IMG/VR virus record: IMGVR_UViG_3300030333_002409
Span: 1 to 64,000 of that record
Source of the DNA: a virus
Direction: 5' to 3' (one strand)
DNA: 64,000 bases
Shown: one piece after another, positions 16,970 to 22,299 of the stretch
Numbering within the stretch: position 1 is the stretch's first letter
Layout of the letters: every line of letters starts with the position of its first letter
The notes under the pieces: model-generated
What the model saw: only the letters and a program-made list of their open reading frames with translations
Databases searched by the model: none
What the model was told of the DNA's origin: nothing
Translations under genes and position numbers: made by a program

Positions 16970-17299
16970 ATGAATACACCAGTTAGTGTACAGTTTTACT
17001 TTGACTTGGAGACTGACGATGGCGTGTCCCTTACAGGGGAAGGCTCAATGGACGGTACTCTTGAGTATGACCGGGGAGATTACTATAATCCACCATATAC
17101 CGACATTAACCCAGACCTTGGGACATGTTGCATCGAAGGAATATGGATGGACGAGGACGAGAACGAAATTCCGATTGCGATGACCGGGAGGGAAGCATAT
17201 GATTTGCTCGAAGCCTATGGGTGGAACTATGATATGCTTGAAGTATCCGACTGGGATGAGGTTGAGTATGACTATTGTAGAGAGGATGATTATTCATGA
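16970..17299 (+). CDS. Highly acidic hypothetical protein (DNA-mimic candidate)
   Basis: 109 residues with about 17 Asp and 13 Glu against three Arg and no Lys, so net charge near -27. Aromatics are spread between the acids (WMDEDENEI, SDWDEVEYDYCREDDYS). AAGGAG precedes the ATG. Charge and early position recall Ocr-type DNA mimics, but there is no sequence match to one that I recognise. Confidence 0.65.
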   Translation: MNTPVSVQFYFDLETDDGVSLTGEGSMDGTLEYDRGDYYNPPYTDINPDLGTCCIEGIWMDEDENEIPIAMTGREAYDLLEAYGWNYDMLEVSDWDEVEYDYCREDDYS

Positions 17300-17565
17300 G
17301 TGCTATATACGAGATTACTGATATTACTACGACCCATGTGTCACGGACTCACTGGTACATGGAAGTACAACAAGAGACGGAAGCCAGTGACTACCAAATG
17401 GAAGCTGCTGGAGAAGCAGTGATTGATAGTATTGCTGATGATGTTTGGTCCGACCTTGATCCCCTGATTGAGGGTTGGATTGATAGATATGGTGAGCGAT
17501 ACAAGGACGATCTTAAAGATGCAGTCAAAGAGTGGCTGGAAAGGACTGATGAAGACTATGAGTGA
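17296..17565 (+). CDS. Acidic hypothetical protein
   Basis: 89 residues; starts in an ATGA overlap with the preceding stop, so translation is likely coupled. The N-terminal half looks beta (YEITDITTTHVSRTHWYMEVQQE), the C-terminal half is an acidic amphipathic helix (WIDRYGERYKDDLKDAVKEW). No family recognised. Confidence 0.65.
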   Translation: MSAIYEITDITTTHVSRTHWYMEVQQETEASDYQMEAAGEAVIDSIADDVWSDLDPLIEGWIDRYGERYKDDLKDAVKEWLERTDEDYE

Positions 17566-17728
17566 ACTAGATAGAGATGGCGATGTGATTGATTGGCGTA
17601 GTGTAGCATGCTCTTTCTACCATGCATGTGGTGGTTGGCCAGCGGGATGCGGAAATTTAGAAAGCGTTGATAACCTGTGTGAATACTACAGCTTTAACTT
17701 TGATGAGGAGGAAGAAGACGATGAGTAG
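17558..17728 (+). CDS. Small acidic protein
   Basis: 56 residues (MSELDRDGDVIDWRSVACSF...) ending in a run of acids (DEEEEDDE). The start at 17558 has GGAAAGGA upstream and overlaps the previous gene by 8 nt; the frame is open further upstream, but only as a shadow of that gene. The motif HACGGWPAGCGNLESVDNLC has four Cys in the full gene, possibly a metal site. No family recognised. Confidence 0.6.
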   Translation: MSELDRDGDVIDWRSVACSFYHACGGWPAGCGNLESVDNLCEYYSFNFDEEEEDDE

Positions 17729-17954
17729 TTGGAAAGAAATACATAAAGATAATATGATTGTAACTGTGTGCGATGAAGAAACATGGGGAGACTACGATAA
17801 TGCAACAGTAATTATCTACCCATCGGAACAGCAGGATATGCTTGACACAGATTGTGGAATCCCCCGGGATGAAGATGAGTTTGAGTACGAAGAGTACGAC
17901 CTCGAAGAGTATGTTCAGATGCGTATTGCCCACTGGGTAGAGGAGAACATGTAA
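17721..17954 (+). CDS. Acidic hypothetical protein
   Basis: 77 residues starting MSSWKEIHKDNMIVTVCDE. The start has GAGGAGG upstream inside the previous gene's acidic tail codons. The C-terminal half is very acidic (DEDEFEYEEYDLEEYVQM). No family recognised; same style as its neighbours at 16970-18190. Confidence 0.6.
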   Translation: MSSWKEIHKDNMIVTVCDEETWGDYDNATVIIYPSEQQDMLDTDCGIPRDEDEFEYEEYDLEEYVQMRIAHWVEENM

Positions 17955-18190
17955 TGAAAGAGTATCAGATTCTAATTGACGTTACCTCCACTGCATGGGA
18001 AACCTGTAGTGCATGGGTAGAAGCAAACAGTCTTGAAGAAGCTATCGAAAAGTTTGAAGAGAGTCCCTTTGATTATGATTGGGATGGTTGGGAAACATGG
18101 GATAGTGAAACAAGGCACTGGGAAGTAAGGGCAGAAACTTGGGAGACATTAAATGGCAATCAAAGTGAACATGAAAGTACAACTGAGTGA
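17954..18190 (+). CDS. Trp- and acid-rich small protein
   Basis: 78 residues with a beta-alpha start (EYQILIDVTSTAWETCSAWVEANSLEEAIEKFE), which looks like a small ferredoxin-like half, then an unusual stretch dense in Trp, Asp and Glu (DYDWDGWETWDSE). ATG overlaps the previous TAA. No family recognised. Confidence 0.6.
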   Translation: MKEYQILIDVTSTAWETCSAWVEANSLEEAIEKFEESPFDYDWDGWETWDSETRHWEVRAETWETLNGNQSEHESTTE

Positions 18191-18380
18191 TGAGCTACTG
18201 AGTAAGATGCGTGAGCTTGGGCTAATCCATGACTGGGCTGAAGATGGTATGGTATGCCCCTTCTTTGCTGAGCATGATACTCAGTGGACACATATCGAAG
18301 ACATTCTGTGGTATATTCTGTGGCTAAAAGAAACTGCGGATGACAAGGAGGTGTGGTACAATGATAACTGTGCTTTCTAG
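18153..18380 (+). CDS. Small hypothetical protein
   Basis: 75 residues (MAIKVNMKVQLSDELLSKMRELGL...). Start with GGGAGA at good spacing, 38 nt inside the previous gene. The middle contains CPFFAEHDTQWTHIEDILWYILW, possibly an amphipathic or membrane-touching helix. No family recognised. Confidence 0.6.
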   Translation: MAIKVNMKVQLSDELLSKMRELGLIHDWAEDGMVCPFFAEHDTQWTHIEDILWYILWLKETADDKEVWYNDNCAF

Positions 18381-18894
18381 TGGACGAACAGGTAGTAGTT
18401 TGGTAATGCAAACTCTTTCTATCTGGGGATACGGCGTTATTGGCGACCGCTTTGGTCACCCTGTGCATAATCCTAAGTTCAATAGACATGGGTACTTTGA
18501 AGTAGAACATGAGTTACTCCCTGAGTATCTTCATCGTGGATATGAGCCCGACAATCCCGTCATTAAGGTGGGAGGCTACGGTTTGCAATGGATGAATGAT
18601 AACTGGGGTAAGCCCAGTGTCTTGATCCATACAAAGCGTGAGTTCATGGGGCAGGTTGCTTCCCTTAGGAAGTGGTCCGGCTTACATCCCGGGGCTGTGA
18701 TGGATAGCATACGGAATGATGAGAAAATGTTCGCTAACTTTAAGCGAGATCATTCTGAGATTCCTGTGTGTGTCCTTCATCTTAGTGATTTAGAAAGTAA
18801 TCCTCAAGGTTACTTCGAAAGGTTGGCTGAAGCAGTAGACTATCGTGGCTGCATTGCAACAGCCCTATTAAATAAGGAGCTAGGCTATGCCTAA
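18361..18894 (+). CDS. Sulfotransferase-like P-loop protein
   Basis: 177 residues. The start at 18361 follows AAGGAGG by 9 nt and overlaps the previous gene by 20 nt. VLSSGRTGSSLV (residues 4-15) matches the 5'-phosphosulfate-binding loop of sulfotransferases (S-x-x-R-S/T-G-S/T-S). HTKREFMGQVASLRKW near residue 85 matches the 3'-phosphate-binding region (R-D/H-P-R-E-x-x-x-S-x). Known family members transfer sulfate from PAPS. Possible targets are host surface sugars or small molecules; no evidence here decides. It is shorter than typical enzymes (about 250-300 residues), so activity is uncertain. Confidence 0.65.
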   Translation: MITVLSSGRTGSSLVMQTLSIWGYGVIGDRFGHPVHNPKFNRHGYFEVEHELLPEYLHRGYEPDNPVIKVGGYGLQWMNDNWGKPSVLIHTKREFMGQVASLRKWSGLHPGAVMDSIRNDEKMFANFKRDHSEIPVCVLHLSDLESNPQGYFERLAEAVDYRGCIATALLNKELGYA

Positions 18895-19351
18895 TTGGTG
18901 TTTGAATGAGGTCAGGGTATATTTCCCTGATGTAGAAACAAGAGATGAATTTCTCCGGGCGGTTGAGGGAGGAAGGAAAGTTACAATGGCTCTTGGTGGC
19001 GAAGAGATTAAACAAATGGAGCATACTACTATGTTGTTTAATTCTATTCTTCCTGAACCTAAGCATACAATCGAAGGGGAAGGAGTAGATCAGAAGTGGA
19101 TAGGAGAAAACGGCGAGGAGTATGACTGGTACAACTGGCGGTGTCAGAATTGGGGAACCAAGTGGGAGCCAGACATCATTCACTTTGATCGAGAAGATGA
19201 TACTACCGTATACTGGGAGATGTACACAGCTTGGTGTCCGCCCGACGGAATCTACAATAAGCTGTGTGAGGATTGGGAAGACAAGGACGTTACTATTAAC
19301 TGGTTCTATCGTGAAGATGGCATGCAAATCGCAGGCTGGTTGCCTGAGTAA
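18887..19351 (+). CDS. Api92-like (DUF1281-type ferredoxin-fold) protein
   Basis: 154 residues beginning MPNWCLNEVRV, with the late motif YNWRCQNWGTKWEPD and TAWCPPDGIYNKL, the pattern I associate with Api92-like phage/plasmid proteins (N-terminal PNWC, central NWGTKW, aromatic-Pro-Pro near the end). Its function in that family is unknown. The ATG overlaps the previous gene's end; AAGGAG lies upstream. Confidence 0.7.
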   Translation: MPNWCLNEVRVYFPDVETRDEFLRAVEGGRKVTMALGGEEIKQMEHTTMLFNSILPEPKHTIEGEGVDQKWIGENGEEYDWYNWRCQNWGTKWEPDIIHFDREDDTTVYWEMYTAWCPPDGIYNKLCEDWEDKDVTINWFYREDGMQIAGWLPE

Positions 19352-19361
19352 GGAGACAACA

Positions 19362-19604
19362 ATGGGTATGATGAAGAAGCTTACAGTTCTAGATATTGGG
19401 GATGAGATTGCTATTAAGAATTCTGATAGCGAATGCCCTGATACCTACGTTGGAAAGGTAATGGACATCTTGGATTACTGGGACATGGATATATATCTCG
19501 TTGAGTACTTTGCTGAAGGAGAAACCAAAACTACTTCTGTTTGTGCGGCTGATATTGATTTGATCAAACAAAAGGAACTTTACTATGGAAACCGAACTGA
19601 TTAA
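19362..19604 (+). CDS. Small hypothetical protein
   Basis: 80 residues starting MGMMKKLTVLDIGDEIAIKN. AAGGAG precedes the ATG by 8 nt; the open frame reaches further upstream only as a shadow of the Api92-like gene. It looks like a small beta-barrel of SH3/KOW type (GDEIAI...YVGKVMDILDYWDMDIYLVEYF), which is inference from pattern. Confidence 0.65.
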   Translation: MGMMKKLTVLDIGDEIAIKNSDSECPDTYVGKVMDILDYWDMDIYLVEYFAEGETKTTSVCAADIDLIKQKELYYGNRTD

Positions 19605-19728
19605 AATGAGTATGCAAGAAGTAAAGAATACTTACGTCTTGCTTGGATGTTTGTTAGGTGTAGGATGTGGAGTCTTGTTGTCTTCACTGGTGATGCTTAT
19701 TTGGACTGATGGAAGGAGACATAAATAA
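19585..19728 (+). CDS. Single-pass small membrane protein
   Basis: 47 residues. A short polar head (METELIKMSMQEVKNTY) is followed by one long hydrophobic helix (VLLGCLLGVGCGVLLSSLVMLIW) and a basic tail (DGRRHK), so the N-terminus is probably outside. AAGGAA lies at good spacing; overlaps the previous gene by 20 nt and the next by 1 nt. Could be a superinfection or envelope-acting early protein; unknown. Confidence 0.65.
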   Translation: METELIKMSMQEVKNTYVLLGCLLGVGCGVLLSSLVMLIWTDGRRHK

Positions 19729-20720
19729 TGTCACACGAAATGTATGAGAACGATAGTGCTATGTACTACAAAGAGAAGGCATGGCACGGGCTGGGTACTG
19801 TGGTTGAGAAAGCATACAACCCACGCCAAGCTTTGGAGATGGCAGGTCTTGACTGGACTGTTGAGCAGTCCGATTACTTGCAGGTCCACCTCCCCGATGG
19901 GGACAGCGTGATTGACCACAAGCATCGTGCTAATGTGCGATCAGATACTCGAGACATTCTTGGGTGGGTAGGTACACAGTATCAGCCGCTTCAGAACCAC
20001 GAGCTAGCAGAAATTGCTTACAGCCTTAACGGAGAAGACTCTGTTGTTGAGTCTTGCGGTTCACTGTTTAATGGTGGACAAGTATACTTCTTGATTCGAG
20101 GTGAGTCCTTCGATACAGGCAACGGCAACGACACAGTGGAGCGATACATGCTGCTGACTAACGGGCATGACGGCAAGCTCCGTGCTACTGCTAAGCCTAC
20201 GTCTGTCCGTGTGGTGTGTAATAACACGCTGACGATGGCACTGAACCAGCAAGGGCAGAGCTTTGGCTTTACCCACAACGGAGACATGGCTGTTAAGATT
20301 CAGGAAGCGAAGGAAGCTATGGCTATGTTCCGTGAGACTGGTCAGTTCTTCAAGGATGCTGTTAGCGTACTTAACTACCGACAGGTCACGACCGAAAGCG
20401 TTCAGAAGTTCTGGACTGAGATCTATCAGGATCTTGTTGAAGAAATTCCTATGAATCCTGAGAACAAAGAAGAAGAGAGAGCTAAGAAGAAGGCAAAGGT
20501 TACCCTGTCTACATGGGCAGAAACCTTTGACAACGAACGCCAAGTTGCTGGGACTAATATGTGGAATGCATTCAATGCGGTAACAAATTGGATGGACCAC
20601 AAGACTCGGTACAACGGCACGCCTGAGAAGAAAGCTGAGAATCGTTTGCACTCTAACCTTTGGGGTAAGAGTGAGACGAAGAAGAAGCAAGTATTCAAGG
20701 CAGCACTGGCAGCGTCATGA
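19728..20720 (+). CDS. DUF932 / phage-plasmid conserved protein
   Basis: 330 residues. The N-terminus (AMYYKEKAWHGLGTVV) and the downstream GWVGTQYQPLQNHELAEI and TNGHDGKLRATAKPTSVRVVCNNTL are the hallmarks of the DUF932 / TIGR03299 family, common in phages and plasmids, of unknown function. Full length for the family. ATG overlaps the preceding TAA (TAATG), and its end overlaps the next gene (ATGA). The C-terminus is Lys-rich. Confidence 0.85.
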   Translation: MSHEMYENDSAMYYKEKAWHGLGTVVEKAYNPRQALEMAGLDWTVEQSDYLQVHLPDGDSVIDHKHRANVRSDTRDILGWVGTQYQPLQNHELAEIAYSLNGEDSVVESCGSLFNGGQVYFLIRGESFDTGNGNDTVERYMLLTNGHDGKLRATAKPTSVRVVCNNTLTMALNQQGQSFGFTHNGDMAVKIQEAKEAMAMFRETGQFFKDAVSVLNYRQVTTESVQKFWTEIYQDLVEEIPMNPENKEEERAKKKAKVTLSTWAETFDNERQVAGTNMWNAFNAVTNWMDHKTRYNGTPEKKAENRLHSNLWGKSETKKKQVFKAALAAS

Positions 20721-21241
20721 GTAGGCTCATTGATGAGCTTATGAATGTACACGCCGAGCTCGCAAGCAGGGAGAACTTTAGCTCCCTGCTTGTGGGCCAG
20801 TGTGCTTTAGTAGAAAAGGATTACATATCTTCTATTGCGGCTGCGTTACTTACTCTTGGTGGTAGGCATGGGCCTACTGTACAAACAGTTAAGTTTCTAT
20901 CTAAGATAGGAGACTTTGATCCTACAGTGTACTATAAACATGGTCTAGTTATCCCCGGATGGGGCTCAGCTTTTCATAAAGGCGAGCCTGACCCGCATTT
21001 CGATACACTAGATGGCTTCTTGTTCGAAGATAATAACTCTCTTTGGGCAAAGATTAAGGAGTATACTAATAAGATTCACGATACAGGTAAGATACTGTAC
21101 CCTAACGCTGCTTGCTATACCGCAGCTGTTGCTATAACAGAAGGGATACCAGCAGAAGTTTCTCCCTACCTACTCATTAAAGGTAGGCTAGATGTGTGGA
21201 CAGATCTTTACCTAAAGAATAAAGGAACCAGACTTCCGTAG
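20717..21241 (+). CDS. Reduced citrate-synthase-like protein
   Basis: 174 residues. Three blocks appear in citrate-synthase order: GGRHGPTVQ (51 = His of the HGGA block), VIPGWGSAFHKGEPDPHF (78-95, as VPGFGHRVYKxxDPR) and LYPNAACYTAAVAITEGIP (127-145, as PNVDFYSGLVxxxLGIP), then IKGRLDVWTD near the end (as AIARTxGWxAH). Citrate synthase has about 400 residues, so this is roughly the small domain. The catalytic His of PGFGH is Ser84 and the catalytic Asp of PNVDF is Ala132, so catalysis is unlikely. It could bind CoA or a metabolic enzyme. The stop codon lies inside the following tRNA. Confidence 0.65.
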   Translation: MSRLIDELMNVHAELASRENFSSLLVGQCALVEKDYISSIAAALLTLGGRHGPTVQTVKFLSKIGDFDPTVYYKHGLVIPGWGSAFHKGEPDPHFDTLDGFLFEDNNSLWAKIKEYTNKIHDTGKILYPNAACYTAAVAITEGIPAEVSPYLLIKGRLDVWTDLYLKNKGTRLP

Positions 21242-21305
21242 CTCAGTTGGATAGAGCAACGGTCTTCTAAACCGTAGGTCGCTGGTTCGAGTCCAGCCGG
21301 AAGTG
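21232..21305 (+). tRNA. tRNA-Arg(UCU)
   Basis: Full cloverleaf: acceptor ACTTCCG/CGGAAGT, D arm GCTC...GAGC, anticodon stem ACGGT/ACCGT with loop CTTCTAA (anticodon TCT), T arm GCTGG-TTCGAGT-CCAGC, discriminator G. CCA is not encoded. Reads AGA, a codon abundant in the AT-richer late genes. Overlaps the end of the upstream CDS by 10 nt. Confidence 0.95.
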
Positions 21306-21306
21306 T

Positions 21307-21522
21307 ATGTTAGGGTACAGAGAGGATCAGCGGATCCAGAAGGTAAGCAGAACGCGAGCGAGCTTCCCCTTTCTGTATCCTAACAAAGACTCTGCCGAGT
21401 ACAAAGCCTTTGGTGACCTTGATTGTCGTACCCTCCGATGGTACATATGTAAAGGCAAGATAGGTGAAGATGATGTAAGATTCATTACGGTAGTGATTGT
21501 CGCACGGTTACTCAAGGGATAA
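21307..21522 (+). CDS. Small basic hypothetical protein between tRNAs
   Basis: 71 residues, basic at the start (MLGYREDQRIQKVSRTRASF), with GDLDCRTLRWYICKGKIGEDDVRFI in the middle. It starts 2 nt after the tRNA and has only a weak purine stretch (the tRNA's own 3' end, CGGAAG) as a ribosome site. It may be translated, but it could also be a chance frame. Confidence 0.45.
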   Translation: MLGYREDQRIQKVSRTRASFPFLYPNKDSAEYKAFGDLDCRTLRWYICKGKIGEDDVRFITVVIVARLLKG

Positions 21523-21590
21523 GACCCTGCCTTCTAACGGAGGTAACAGCGTTTCAATCGGAGACACAGTGGCTTGTGTCCAGAGTCAAT

Positions 21591-21664
21591 GGCTCCGTAG
21601 CCCAACAGGCAGAGGCAGTGGACTTAAAATCCATACAGTGTGGGTTCGAATCCCACCGGAGCTA
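21591..21664 (+). tRNA. tRNA-Leu(UAA), class I shape
   Basis: Acceptor GGCTCCG/CGGAGCT (first pair G-U), D arm GCC...GGC, anticodon arm GTGGA-CTTAAAA-TCCAT (anticodon TAA), a 5-nt variable loop ACAGT, T arm GTGGG-TTCGAAT-CCCAC, discriminator A. Bacterial Leu tRNAs normally have a long variable arm; this one does not. Would read UUA. Confidence 0.9.
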
Positions 21665-21797
21665 TTTGTGTTGACTAGTTAGGTATCCTGCTATACTATA
21701 CCCCAGAGATACCCGCATATGCAAGGTGTAGGTTGTCAACACATTGGATACACGAAGTGCTTGATCACATACATGATACTGCGGGTTGTATCCAGCT
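21665..21797 (+). promoter_or_regulatory. Inter-tRNA spacer with inverted repeats and a weak sigma70-like promoter
   Basis: GTGTTGAC (21668-21675) and GTCAACAC (21735-21742) form an 8-bp inverted repeat enclosing GGTATC/GATACC; GGATAC/GTATCC (21746-21793) forms another. TTGACT (21671) with TACTAT at 17-nt spacing, or TATACT at 15 nt, resembles -35/-10 boxes. A processed spacer RNA is equally possible. Confidence 0.4.
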
Positions 21798-21870
21798 GGG
21801 CTGGTAGCTCAGCGGTCAGAGCACACGACTCATAATCGTTCGGTCGCCGGTTCAAATCCGGCCCAGCCTA
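21798..21870 (+). tRNA. tRNA with CAU anticodon, probably Ile2 (AUA-reading)
   Basis: Acceptor GGGCTGG/CCAGCCT, D arm GCTC...GAGC, anticodon arm around CTCATAA, T arm GCCGG-TTCAAAT-CCGGC, discriminator A. The stretch from the anticodon to the T arm (GACTCATAATCG..GGTCGC.GG) resembles E. coli Ile2 tRNA more than Met tRNAs, so lysidine modification and AUA decoding are likely, not proven. Confidence 0.85.
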
Positions 21871-21883
21871 TTAAGGAGATAGC

Positions 21884-22048
21884 ATGAAAGAAGAAGAAAA
21901 ATCTAAAGGACTTGGAGATACTGTGTCTAAGGTTATTAAAAAAATTACTAGAGGAAAGGTATCAGAGTGCGAGCCTTGTCGAAAGAGACGGGAGGCATTA
22001 AACAAAGCACTGCCATATAGGCAGGATAAAGATAAGGAGGAGTCATGA
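21884..22048 (+). CDS. Small basic protein
   Basis: 54 residues, starting after AAGGAGAT 3' of the last tRNA. Lys/Glu-rich with a CEPC pair (SECEPCRKRREALNKALP). Possibly a nucleic-acid or metal-binding fragment; no family recognised. Overlaps the next start (ATGA). Confidence 0.65.
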   Translation: MKEEEKSKGLGDTVSKVIKKITRGKVSECEPCRKRREALNKALPYRQDKDKEES

Positions 22049-22215
22049 TGGCAGGTAAAGGAGATACTTATCGTAAGGTGGACCCTGATAAGTGGGAGAA
22101 GGGGTGGGAATCAGCCTTCGGAAAGATAACTCAAGAAGAAAAGACTGAAGAAACTGATAGGGCTCTTCAAGAAAAGATGACTAACAACATGAAGGCGGAG
22201 GATTTAAACGACTGA
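22045..22215 (+). CDS. Small protein with AFGKITQEE motif
   Basis: 56 residues with AAGGAGG just before the start. WESAFGKITQEEKTEE matches WDLAFGKITQEEFNEL in the protein at 25111, so the two are paralogues sharing a short motif of SHOCT-like appearance. Function unknown. It ends just before the RNAP2 promoter element. Confidence 0.7.
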   Translation: MMAGKGDTYRKVDPDKWEKGWESAFGKITQEEKTEETDRALQEKMTNNMKAEDLND

Positions 22216-22237
22216 TAGTACAGGAGTTATGCCAACG

Positions 22238-22269
22238 CCCTTATATCGGGTCTATGGATGCAATCCATA
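22238..22269 (+). promoter_or_regulatory. Copy 2 of CCCTTATATCGGGTCT plus 5' hairpin, before RNAP2
   Basis: The core CCCTTATATCGGGTCT occupies 22238-22253. It is followed by TATGGAT-GCA-ATCCATA (22253-22269), a perfect 7-bp stem with a 3-nt loop, so transcripts from here would begin with a stable hairpin. Located 31 nt before the RNAP2 start codon. Confidence 0.7.
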
Positions 22270-22299
22270 CACCTCAGAATGAATAACAAGGAGATGATT

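Noticed and set aside
20061-20690. 209-codon minus-strand open frame
   Set aside because: Antisense to the DUF932-like gene with odd composition; a by-product of codon use.
22258-22299. RNAP2 start at ATG 22258
   Set aside because: That codon is within the promoter hairpin and lacks a ribosome site; ATG 22300 has AAGGAG at ideal spacing.
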